Shown here: piece by piece, positions 7,844 to 15,016 of the stretch | Position numbering within the stretch: the stretch's first letter is position 1 | Layout of the letters: the number at the start of each line of letters is the position of its first letter | DNA from: an uncultured beta proteobacterium | GTDB lineage: Bacteria > Pseudomonadota > Gammaproteobacteria > Burkholderiales > Burkholderiaceae_C | Direction of reading: 5' to 3' | Length of the DNA stretch: 16,223 nucleotides | Assembly: GCA_903870955.1 (NCBI GenBank) | Contig: CAIQEX010000435.1 | Coordinates: 1 to 16,223, forward strand | Position numbers and translations under genes: made by a program | Notes under the pieces: model-generated | Told to the model about the DNA's origin: nothing | What the model saw: only the letters and a program-made list of their open reading frames with translations | Database searches by the model: none

Positions 7844-9382
7844 ATGAAAAAACTACTTGTCTCCCTCGCGTTGGGGCTAGGCTTGCTAACAGCAGCCACC
7901 TTTGCGCCGGCACAAACGGCTGCCCCGGCTGCCGTTGCCTCCGAAGCCAAGGCTGAAGCACCTGCAGCCGCTCCCGCCGCTGCAGCACCCGCTGCTGCTG
8001 CGTCTGCTCCGGCTGCCGACGCCTCAGCTGCCGCAGCACCCGCGCCTGTTCCAAACAAGGGTGATACCGCTTGGATGATGGTCTCCACTTTGTTGGTGAT
8101 CTTGATGACGGTTCCTGGCTTGGCACTGTTCTACGGCGGCTTGGTACGCAGCAAGAATATGCTTTCCGTCCTGATGCAGGTCATGGTGACGTTCTCACTG
8201 ATCGTCGTGCTGTGGTTTATCTATGGCTACAGCCTGGCTTTCACCGAAGGCAATGCCTACGTTGGTGGATTTGATCGCCTCTTCATGAAGGGTATCTGGG
8301 ACAACGTGGCAGGCACCTTTGTCAACGCTGCCACCTTCAGTAAGGGCGTTGTTATTCCCGAAATCGTGTTTGCCGCCTTCCAGGCCACGTTCGCCGGCAT
8401 TACTTGCTGCCTGATCGTCGGCTCCTTTGCCGAACGTATCAAGTTCTCCGCTGCCCTGGCCTTCATGGTTCTGTGGTTCACTTTCTCCTACGCTCCCATT
8501 GCCCACATGGTGTGGTTCTGGATGGGTCCTGACGCCTATGCTTCCAAGGAAGTTGCTGATGCAATGACTGCCAAGGCCGGTATGGTTTGGCAATGGGGTG
8601 CGCTGGACTTCGCTGGCGGTACTGTGGTGCACATCAACGCTGCTGTGGCTGGTTTGGTCGGTGCCTACTTCATCGGTAAACGTGTCGGTTACGGCAAGGA
8701 ATCGATGGCTCCTCACAGCCTGACATTGACCATGGTTGGTGCTTCGCTGCTGTGGGTGGGCTGGTTCGGTTTCAACGCTGGTTCTGCTCTGGAAGCCAAC
8801 GGTTTCGCGGCTCTGGCCTTCATCAATACTTTTGGTGCGACTGCAGCTGCGGTACTGACATGGTCCATCGGTGAAGCCTTGCACAAGGGCAAAGCCTCCA
8901 TGCTGGGTGCTGCATCCGGTGCGGTGGCTGGCCTGGTTGCCATTACCCCCGCGGCTGGCAACGTCGGCATCGGCGGTGCCTTGATCATTGGCTTGCTGTC
9001 TGGCTTTGCCGGTCTGTGGGGCGTGACAGGCCTGAAGAAACTGCTGGGCGCTGACGATACGCTGGACGTGTTCGGCGTGCACGGTGTCTGCGGTATCTTG
9101 GGCGCAATCCTGACTGGCGTGTTCAACTCGCCAGCCCTGGGTGGACCTGGCTACGTGGCTGACTGGGTTACTGCCACCATGGTGACCTCTGCCGACTACT
9201 CCATCAGCGCCCAGGTCTGGATCCAGACCAAGGCTGTGCTGACCACGGTGGTCTGGTCCGGTGTTGTGTCTTTCATCGCTTACTTCATTGTCGACAAGAC
9301 CATTGGTCTGCGTGTCAGCGAAGAAGACGAGCGCGAAGGCCTGGACATCACGTCCCACGGCGAGTCTGCTTACGGTCGCTAA
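7844..9382 (+). CDS. amtB: Ammonium transporter AmtB with Ala-rich N-terminal extension
   Basis: Inner-membrane trimeric channel for ammonium. The 512-residue product has a signal peptide (residues 1 to about 23, cleavage near APA/Q), then about 45 residues almost entirely Ala, Pro, Ser, Glu, Lys and Asp (25-70), then the Amt core from about residue 74. Conserved features seen: FYGGLVRSKN at 96-105, the gate-region motif AAFQATFAGIT at 177-187, HMVWFW at 221-226, D255 in LDFAGGTVVH, and the pore twin histidines H263 and H413 (in FGVHGVCG). Length and hydrophobic pattern suit eleven membrane helices after signal cleavage. The C-terminal tail (about 487-512), the segment contacted by GlnK in this family, is intact. 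AAGGA eight bases before the ATG is the ribosome site. A strong terminator follows, closing the glnK-amtB operon. Confidence 0.97.
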   Translation: MKKLLVSLALGLGLLTAATFAPAQTAAPAAVASEAKAEAPAAAPAAAAPAAAASAPAADASAAAAPAPVPNKGDTAWMMVSTLLVILMTVPGLALFYGGLVRSKNMLSVLMQVMVTFSLIVVLWFIYGYSLAFTEGNAYVGGFDRLFMKGIWDNVAGTFVNAATFSKGVVIPEIVFAAFQATFAGITCCLIVGSFAERIKFSAALAFMVLWFTFSYAPIAHMVWFWMGPDAYASKEVADAMTAKAGMVWQWGALDFAGGTVVHINAAVAGLVGAYFIGKRVGYGKESMAPHSLTLTMVGASLLWVGWFGFNAGSALEANGFAALAFINTFGATAAAVLTWSIGEALHKGKASMLGAASGAVAGLVAITPAAGNVGIGGALIIGLLSGFAGLWGVTGLKKLLGADDTLDVFGVHGVCGILGAILTGVFNSPALGGPGYVADWVTATMVTSADYSISAQVWIQTKAVLTTVVWSGVVSFIAYFIVDKTIGLRVSEEDEREGLDITSHGESAYGR

Positions 9383-9438
9383 TCTGGATTGGGAGCAGCC
9401 GCTCCCAGCCTGATCGCCAGAGCCATCTGGCAAAGCCA

Positions 9439-9485
9439 CCCGGCGCAACTTTGGTAACCCCGAAGTTCCGCCGGGTTTCTTTTTT
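9439..9485 (+). terminator. Rho-independent terminator of glnK-amtB
   Basis: CCCGGCG (9439-9445) pairs with CGCCGGG (9469-9475); inside it AACTT (9447-9451) pairs with AAGTT (9463-9467). The stem is followed directly by TTTCTTTTTT (9476-9485). It starts 56 bases after the amtB stop. Confidence 0.9.
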
Positions 9486-9488
9486 GGG

Positions 9489-9517
9489 CTTGCGACAATG
9501 CACAATCCCGTTGCAAG
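9489..9517. promoter_or_regulatory. Imperfect inverted repeat upstream of the aldose epimerase gene
   Basis: CTTGCGAC (9489-9496) and GTTGCAAG (9510-9517) are complementary except for one base, 13 bases apart. It lies between the amtB terminator and the epimerase start, where a promoter and operator would be expected. No -35/-10 pair could be assigned with confidence. Confidence 0.3.
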
Positions 9518-9583
9518 ACAACGCGCGCCATTGCGCAGCGGTTCTTTTTGTCCCCGTCGCCTGCACGCCTTAGCTTCTCCTAT

Positions 9584-10450
9584 ATGACGCCTTTTATTTC
9601 CCTTTTGAGCGGCGCTCTGCGTTGCGAACTGGTACCTGCTCTGGGCGGTTGTGTCGCCGGTCTGTGGCTTGGCGAGCAGGAAGTGCTTCGCTCCACGCCG
9701 GCAACGGAACTTCAGTCCGTGCAGGTGTCGGGTAGCTATCCGCTGGTGCCCTATTCAAACCGCATTGGCTACCGTCAGTTGCATTGGGCCGGCCGGGACT
9801 ATGTGTTGCCGCAGAACTTCGCGCCTGAGCCCCATGCGATTCACGGCGTCGGTTGGGAGCGACCATGGGTTATGGAAGAGGCCAGCGAAACGCGCTGCGT
9901 TCTGCGTTATCACCACGTCGCGGACGCCTCCTGGCCATTTGCCTTTGACGCCCATCAGACCTTCACGCTAAGCGACGACGCCTTGGATATGCAACTTTCC
10001 ATCACCAACCGTGCGGGGGAAGCGGCGCCCTTTGGCCTGGGTTGGCACCCCTATTTTGCGAAGAGCGAGAACACGCACCTAAGGTTCATCGCAGCAGGCC
10101 GCTGGGAGATGGGGGAGGACAAATTGCCAACCCGCCGTTCGGTCAATGCAGGATTGGACACCGATTGCAGCGACTTGAATGTGGATCACTGCTTTGACGG
10201 CTGGAGCGGCAGCGTGCAATTGATCGAAGGAGGTTTGCAGGTCACTGTGACTTCCGATTTGAACTGCCTGGTGGTTTTCACCACGCCGCAGCGCGACAGC
10301 ATCGCCATCGAGCCGGTTAGCCATATCAACAATGCCTTGGCACTGGCGCAGCAATCCGGCCAGCCCTGCGAGTCGTTGGGCTTGCGCGTGCTGCAGCCAG
10401 ATGAAACCTTCAGCGCCCGCATGCGTATCCAAGTGGAGACAGCGGCATGA
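9584..10450 (+). CDS. Aldose 1-epimerase (galactose mutarotase family)
   Basis: Interconverts alpha and beta anomers of aldoses, typically feeding sugar oxidation or kinase steps in the cytoplasm. From ATG 9584 the product is 288 residues. Family motifs seen: PYSNRIG with R60, HAIHGVGWERPW with H84/H87 as the substrate and acid histidine region, GWHPYF with H155, and AIEPVSH with E243, the expected general base. No signal peptide is present. A TTG twelve codons upstream would give 300 residues but adds an unconserved Ser/Pro stretch. Neither start has a good ribosome site, so the start is moderately certain. The gene is followed 40 bases later by a sugar-lactonase-family gene, suggesting a shared role in aldose oxidation; the actual sugar is not shown. 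Confidence 0.88.
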   Translation: MTPFISLLSGALRCELVPALGGCVAGLWLGEQEVLRSTPATELQSVQVSGSYPLVPYSNRIGYRQLHWAGRDYVLPQNFAPEPHAIHGVGWERPWVMEEASETRCVLRYHHVADASWPFAFDAHQTFTLSDDALDMQLSITNRAGEAAPFGLGWHPYFAKSENTHLRFIAAGRWEMGEDKLPTRRSVNAGLDTDCSDLNVDHCFDGWSGSVQLIEGGLQVTVTSDLNCLVVFTTPQRDSIAIEPVSHINNALALAQQSGQPCESLGLRVLQPDETFSARMRIQVETAA

Positions 10451-10490
10451 AAACCTCCCATAGTGCGATTGAGAATCAGGAGCTTCGTGC

Positions 10491-11414
10491 ATGAACACTG
10501 CGTCACCTTGGCAGAAATTGGGATCAGACACCTATGAACTAGGCGAGTCCCCGTTCTGGCACCCGCTGGAGCGGAGCCTGTACTGGGTCGACATTCCGGG
10601 CAAGAAAGTTCTGCGAGCTCCTGAAGGTACTGGACCTGTCGAAGCCTGGGACATGCCCTCTGAGCCGGGCTGTATAGCGCCTGCCGCTTCCGGGGGGCTG
10701 GTGATTGCACTGCGCCACGGTGTAGTTCGCGCGCGACATTGGGGTGGTGCGCTTGAACTGATTACCGAGTTGCCTTACGACGTGGCTGCGGTGCGTGCCA
10801 ATGATGGCAAGTGCGATGCATTGGGGCGCTTCTGGGTTGGCACCATTGACGAGCCCAAGGCCCGCCGTGCTGCCGAATTGTTTTCCATAGACTGCAGGTC
10901 TGGCAGCGCCTTGGTGAAGCGCCAGGCCGGTGACGCCTTGACCGCCAATGGCCTGGCTTGGAGCCCGCAGGGCAACACGTTGTATTGGGCCGATACGCCC
11001 GGTCACGTGGTGCATGCCTGGGACTTTGATGCGCCCAACAATGTGCTCAGCGCGCATCGAACCCATCTCCAGTTTGCCGCCAAACCTGCTGGATGGACCT
11101 TCGAAGATCGCTCCTATCAAGGCCGACCTGACGGCTCGGCAATGGACGTTGACGGCAACTATTGGGTTTCCATGTTTGAGGGCCGTCGGGTCAGTTGCTT
11201 TGCGCCAGACGGTCGTCTGTTGCGCGAACTGGAAGCTCCGGCCCAGTGCCCCACCATGCCTTGTTTTGGTGGAGATGACTTGAAAACCTTGTTTCTCACC
11301 ACCGCGCGCCATGGCCGCAGCGATGCCGAGTTAGCGCGTTTTCCGGACTCTGGTGCGGTCTTTTCGACCCGCGTAGAGGTCCCGGGACTTCCCGTGAACT
11401 ACTTTAAAGACTAA
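10491..11414 (+). CDS. SMP-30/gluconolactonase/LRE family protein
   Basis: Six-bladed beta-propeller hydrolase of the SMP-30 family, which opens sugar lactones such as gluconolactone with a bound divalent metal. The 307-residue product shows the metal-site residues in order: E19 in LGESPFWHP, N104 in RANDGKCD, N154 in LTANGLAWSP and D214 in RPDGSAMDVDG. Repeated W-V-D, Y-W-A-D and Y-W-V-S blade motifs are visible. There is no signal peptide, so it is probably cytoplasmic. AGGAG (10478-10482) stands eight bases before the ATG. With the epimerase upstream it fits an aldose to aldonolactone to aldonate route, in which a dehydrogenase, not present here, would make the lactone. The true substrate could be an arabino-, galactono- or gluconolactone. 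Confidence 0.88.
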   Translation: MNTASPWQKLGSDTYELGESPFWHPLERSLYWVDIPGKKVLRAPEGTGPVEAWDMPSEPGCIAPAASGGLVIALRHGVVRARHWGGALELITELPYDVAAVRANDGKCDALGRFWVGTIDEPKARRAAELFSIDCRSGSALVKRQAGDALTANGLAWSPQGNTLYWADTPGHVVHAWDFDAPNNVLSAHRTHLQFAAKPAGWTFEDRSYQGRPDGSAMDVDGNYWVSMFEGRRVSCFAPDGRLLRELEAPAQCPTMPCFGGDDLKTLFLTTARHGRSDAELARFPDSGAVFSTRVEVPGLPVNYFKD

Positions 11415-11451
11415 TTTTTTAACCCTCGGCGTTCAAATAATTCACGCTTTT

Positions 11452-11466
11452 GGGTTTGAGCAACCC
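11452..11466 (+). promoter_or_regulatory. Small hairpin just before glcE
   Basis: GGGTT-TGAGC-AACCC, a five-base stem in the 66-base gap between the lactonase-family gene and glcE, ending 14 bases before the glcE ATG. It lacks a T run, so it is not a terminator. It could occlude the glcE start, which has no visible ribosome site. Confidence 0.3.
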
Positions 11467-11480
11467 GTACCATCGCTGCC

Positions 11481-12659
11481 ATGCCCCACATGGAACACGC
11501 CCTCCGCACCATTTCGGATCAAATTGCCGCAGCCCGTACCGACGCAACACCTTTGTGCATACGTGGCGGCGGAAGCAAGTCGTTTCAGGGCGTTTCGCAT
11601 GGCGAACTGTTGGACACCCGCACATTGAGCGGTGTCATCAGTTACGAACCCACCGAATTGGTCGTGACCGTGGGTAGCGGTACGCCACTAGCCGACCTTG
11701 AGGCATTGCTGGCCGAACAAGGGCAGTGCCTGGCCTTTGAACCCCCGCATTTGACCTGGTCGCAATCCAACGCTCTAGAGCCAAAGTGTGCGACCGTGGG
11801 AGGCATGGTGGCTGCCGGTCTGGCGGGCCCGGCCCGTGCCAGTGTAGGAGGCGTGCGCGACTACGTGCTGGGTGTGAAACTCATCAATGGTCTGGGTCAG
11901 AGCCTCACCTTCGGTGGCCAGGTAATGAAGAACGTAGCCGGCTATGACGTGTCGCGCCTCATGGTGGGCGCACGCGGCACATTGGGCTTACTAACCGAGA
12001 TTTCACTCAAGGTATTGCCCATGGCACCGGCCGAAGCCACGCTGCACTTCGCCTTGGAGCAGCACGAAGCACTCGAACACCTGCACCGCTGGGGTGGTGA
12101 ACCATTGCCGATCAATGCCAGTTGCTGGGTTAAGGCCCCCAGCCCTGGCGAGGGATCGATGGTCCCCGCCAACCCAAGCCTGTATGTGCGCCTGCGCGGT
12201 GCCGTGGCGGCGGTAGAGGCCGCCAGTCAACGCATGTTGACCGAAGTGCCGGGGCAACGCATGGATAACGCCCAAACCATGTCCGATTGGAATTTGTGCC
12301 GCAACCAGCAGCTACCGTTCTTTGTTGACCAGCCACAACCGGATGCGGTGCTCTGGCGTATCAGCGTGCCACAGACTGCCCCTGTCCTGCGTTTGCCATC
12401 CCATCCCTTGATCGAGTGGCACGGTGGGCTGCGTTGGCTTTGGGCTCCATTGGCTTTTGGTGACGAGCTACAAGTGTTGGCGCGTGAGGTTGGTGGTAGC
12501 GCTGCGCTCTTTGTGAACCCGGATTCTGCGGCCCAGGCCAACGCTGTCAGTGCAGCCAAGACGTTGCGCAGTGACAGCCCGACACTGAGCGCCATCAGCC
12601 AACGCCTCAAAACCAGTTTCGATCCGCACCACATTTTTAATCCGGGCCTTGTCTCCTGA
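11481..12659 (+). CDS. glcE: Glycolate oxidase, FAD-binding subunit GlcE
   Basis: Subunit of membrane-associated glycolate oxidase, which oxidises glycolate to glyoxylate and passes electrons to the respiratory chain. The 392-residue product has a PCMH-type FAD-binding domain: RGGGSKSFQG at about 28-37, VGSGTPLADLEALL near 66-79, TVGGMVAAGLAGPARASVGG near 110-130, and the GQVMKNVAGYDVSRLMVGARGTLG block that marks GlcE. It is shorter than GlcD, as expected for GlcE, which lacks the full substrate half. The first ATG is used; another Met three codons on (11490) is possible, and neither has a ribosome site. Its stop codon shares one base with the glcF start, indicating translational coupling and a fixed subunit ratio. 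glcD is not adjacent. Confidence 0.93.
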   Translation: MPHMEHALRTISDQIAAARTDATPLCIRGGGSKSFQGVSHGELLDTRTLSGVISYEPTELVVTVGSGTPLADLEALLAEQGQCLAFEPPHLTWSQSNALEPKCATVGGMVAAGLAGPARASVGGVRDYVLGVKLINGLGQSLTFGGQVMKNVAGYDVSRLMVGARGTLGLLTEISLKVLPMAPAEATLHFALEQHEALEHLHRWGGEPLPINASCWVKAPSPGEGSMVPANPSLYVRLRGAVAAVEAASQRMLTEVPGQRMDNAQTMSDWNLCRNQQLPFFVDQPQPDAVLWRISVPQTAPVLRLPSHPLIEWHGGLRWLWAPLAFGDELQVLAREVGGSAALFVNPDSAAQANAVSAAKTLRSDSPTLSAISQRLKTSFDPHHIFNPGLVS

Positions 12660-13900
12660 TGCAAACCAATCTCGCACCCGAGTACCAGAACACGCCCGAC
12701 GGTCAGGCGGCGGAAGCCATTCTGCGCAAATGTGTGCATTGCGGCTTTTGCACCGCCACGTGTCCCACCTATCAACTGCTGGGTGATGAACTCGATGGTC
12801 CCCGCGGGCGTATTTATTTGATGAAGCAGGTCCTGGAAGGCCAGGTACCCACCCGCAAGACCCAACTGCATCTGGATCGCTGCCTAACCTGCCGCAACTG
12901 CGAAAGCACGTGCCCGAGTGGCGTCGACTACGGGCACTTGATCGACATTGGTCGCAAACTGGTGGACGCCAAGGTGCCACGTCCGGTCGCGGAAAAAACG
13001 GTACGTTGGGCCTTAAAGGAGGGTTTGCCTTCACCTTTGTTTGCCCCAGCGATGAAACTGGGTCAAATCGTGCGACCACTCCTGCCAGTCAGCCTGCAAA
13101 ACAAAGTTCCGCCCAAGCAGGATACGGGCGTCTGGCCCCGGCGCAGCCATGCCCGCAAGGTCTTGATGCTGGCCGGATGCGCCCAACCCAGCATGAGCCC
13201 AAATATCGACGCCGCCACGGCCCGCGTGCTGGATGCGGCGGAAATTCAATCTATCGTGGCACCCAAGTCAGGCTGTTGCGGCGCGGTCAAGTTTCACCTG
13301 AATGACCAGGACGGCGGCAAAGAGCAGATGCGCGCCAATATTGACGCTTGGTGGCCGCTGATTGCGCCCGGTTGCGGCAGCGGCGTGGAGGCCCTGGTGA
13401 TGAATGCGTCCGGCTGCGGCGTTACGGTCAAGGAATACGGCCATATTCTGCGTGACGACCCGCTTTACGCCGTAAAGGCGGCACGCGTCAGTGAGCTGAC
13501 GCGGGATTTAAGCGAAATGCTGCCGGAACTGGTAGCCGTATTGCGGACCAAACTAAATGCCGAGTCCAAACCGGACTTGGTGTTCCATCCACCCTGCACC
13601 TTGCAGCATGGACAAAAACTGCGCGGCGGGGTGGAGCAATATCTGGCGGAGTTGGGCTTTTCGGTTCGCTTGGCCGCCAATGAAGCGCACCTGTGTTGCG
13701 GCTCGGCAGGAACTTATTCCGTGCTGAATCCAGAAATTTCCTACCAACTGCGGGATCGCAAACTGCAAAACCTGGAGCCCGGGCCGGCCGAGGTAATCAT
13801 CAGTGCCAACATCGGCTGTATTACCCACTTGCAAAGTGGCACTTCAGCGCCTGTGCGGCATTGGATTGAAGTGCTTGATGCGGCGCTGATTTCCGAATAA
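12659..13900 (+). CDS. glcF: Glycolate oxidase, iron-sulfur subunit GlcF
   Basis: Carries electrons from the flavin subunits of glycolate oxidase towards quinone. The 413-residue product has two N-terminal 4Fe-4S motifs: C25, C28, C31, C35 (CVHCGFCTATCP) and C75, C78, C81, C85 (CLTCRNCESTCP). The C-terminal half carries the cysteine-rich CCG domains shared with heterodisulfide reductase-type subunits: LAGCAQPSMSP with SGCCGAVKFHL, and FHPPCTLQH with HLCCGSAGTYS. It begins in an overlapping TGATG junction with glcE. Length and motif order match GlcF closely. A hairpin at 13909-13929 probably ends the transcript. Confidence 0.95.
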   Translation: MQTNLAPEYQNTPDGQAAEAILRKCVHCGFCTATCPTYQLLGDELDGPRGRIYLMKQVLEGQVPTRKTQLHLDRCLTCRNCESTCPSGVDYGHLIDIGRKLVDAKVPRPVAEKTVRWALKEGLPSPLFAPAMKLGQIVRPLLPVSLQNKVPPKQDTGVWPRRSHARKVLMLAGCAQPSMSPNIDAATARVLDAAEIQSIVAPKSGCCGAVKFHLNDQDGGKEQMRANIDAWWPLIAPGCGSGVEALVMNASGCGVTVKEYGHILRDDPLYAVKAARVSELTRDLSEMLPELVAVLRTKLNAESKPDLVFHPPCTLQHGQKLRGGVEQYLAELGFSVRLAANEAHLCCGSAGTYSVLNPEISYQLRDRKLQNLEPGPAEVIISANIGCITHLQSGTSAPVRHWIEVLDAALISE

Positions 13901-13908
13901 TCCCCATG

Positions 13909-13929
13909 CGGGTGCACTGAAAGCACCCG
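13909..13929 (+). terminator. Probable terminator hairpin after glcF
   Basis: CGGGTGC (13909-13915) pairs perfectly with GCACCCG (13923-13929) around a seven-base loop, eight bases after the glcF stop. Only three T residues follow, so it may be a weak terminator or an mRNA-stabilising hairpin. Confidence 0.55.
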
Positions 13930-14013
13930 GTTTACACAAAGTTACGTGCGAGCCGGTGTGAATTTGTCGTCTGGTGCCAACAAATTGATTAAATCAGAAG
14001 GCGCATAACCAGT

Positions 14014-14042
14014 TTGTCATCGTTTATGCGTTACCTTACTAT
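14014..14042 (+). promoter_or_regulatory. Sigma-70-type promoter of the cytochrome operon
   Basis: TTGTCA (14014-14019), 17 bases, then TACTAT (14037-14042): five of six and four of six consensus matches at ideal spacing. The start point would be near 14049, giving a leader of about 60 bases before the cytochrome b gene. A perfect odd palindrome TGATTAAATCA lies at 13986-13996, centred about 58 bases upstream of that start point; it could be an activator site. Confidence 0.5.
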
Positions 14043-14108
14043 TGGGCGTCTGCTTTTCCAAGCGGATGCGAGCGGAGCTGTGGCGATTATTTTGCCGACA
14101 AGATAAAG

Positions 14109-15002
14109 ATGAAACCTGATACAGATCAAAAATCGGTGCCAAAAGTTAGCGATAAGTCGTCCGTCCAAGTGCTGGCGGGTGACACATTCGTCTATTTGAC
14201 CTTGGCAATTCTGGTCTGGGGAACCTGGCGCATCAGCCAGCTGGAGTTGTTCAAATCGGGCGATGATACGGGCTACTGGATCGGGGTTGTCGGCGCGGTC
14301 ATGATGTTGTTGCTCCTGACTTACCCGCTTCGCAAATACGTCAAATTCGCCCACAACTGGGGCAGCATTCGGATCTGGTTCTGGCTTCACATTATTTTGG
14401 GCGTGCTGGGGCCGTTACTCATCCTGCTGCACTCCAATTTCAATACCCAATCGTTGAATGCCGCCGTGGCCTTCTACAGCATGATCGTGGTGGCAGGCAG
14501 TGGGGTTGCCGGGCGCTTCATCTTCCAGCGCGTCAACCGGGGCCTGCATGGCGAGCAGGTCGATTTGAAAACATTGATGCGCAATGCGGGGCTGGACAAA
14601 GAAGACGCCCGCTCGCGCCTCGCCTTTGCGCCCGGGGTTGAGCAGCGGCTCAAGGAATTCGAGCAGAAGGAGCAAAGCATCGAGCAAGGTTGGGTGCCCA
14701 ATTTCCGCGCCGTATTCTGGCTGCCGATATTGCAGTTCATGACCTATCGCAAATGCGCCGCCGAGCTTGACGCATTGTTGCCAAAAATGGCCGCCAGCCA
14801 GAAGTGGAGCGCCGAAGATTTGAAGCGGCGCCGCACCCGGGCCAAGAAGATGGTGGACCGCTATTTGAATTCGGTGGTACGGGTCTCGCAATTCGAGGCC
14901 TATTCATTCCTGTTTTCACTCTGGCATGTGGCGCACGTTCCCTTTGTGTATGTGCTGATCCTCACTGCGCTGGTGCATGTTTACGCGGTCCACGCGTACT
15001 AG
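14109..15002 (+). CDS. Putative dihaem membrane cytochrome b
   Basis: A 297-residue inner-membrane protein, not assigned to a named family. Hydrophobic segments: about 25-42, 56-74, 88-108, 116-138, a weaker one at 200-212, and 264-295. Between 140 and 262 lies a charged, probably soluble region rich in Lys, Glu and Arg. Two helices each carry a histidine pair with thirteen residues between: H94 and H108 (WLHIILGVLGPLLILLH) and H276 and H290 (HVPFVYVLILTALVH). In transmembrane b-type cytochromes, paired H-X13-H helices hold two stacked haems spanning the membrane, so this is predicted to pass electrons across it. Further histidines are H82, H273 and H295. The gene lies 14 bases before an exported multihaem cytochrome c gene in the same direction, supporting an operon. 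The ribosome site is weak. A ferric-reductase-like or other cytochrome b fold is possible; the partner electron donor is unknown. Confidence 0.75.
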   Translation: MKPDTDQKSVPKVSDKSSVQVLAGDTFVYLTLAILVWGTWRISQLELFKSGDDTGYWIGVVGAVMMLLLLTYPLRKYVKFAHNWGSIRIWFWLHIILGVLGPLLILLHSNFNTQSLNAAVAFYSMIVVAGSGVAGRFIFQRVNRGLHGEQVDLKTLMRNAGLDKEDARSRLAFAPGVEQRLKEFEQKEQSIEQGWVPNFRAVFWLPILQFMTYRKCAAELDALLPKMAASQKWSAEDLKRRRTRAKKMVDRYLNSVVRVSQFEAYSFLFSLWHVAHVPFVYVLILTALVHVYAVHAY

Positions 15003-15016
15003 CGGAAATACCCTCC

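Noticed and set aside
8195-9505. Long minus-strand open frame (436 codons) opposite amtB
   Set aside because: It mirrors the strongly conserved amtB frame; its product is low-complexity, rich in His, Gln, Ser and Gly, with no recognisable domain. It is a by-product of GC-rich codon use.
9548-9583. TTG start adding twelve residues to the aldose epimerase
   Set aside because: The added residues are Ser/Pro/Arg-rich and not typical of the family; the ATG at 9584 gives a normal N-terminus.
13985-13997. Canonical FNR box upstream of the cytochrome operon
   Set aside because: The two half-sites are separated by three bases rather than the four of the FNR consensus, and the last arm base is G. It is kept only as an unassigned palindrome.
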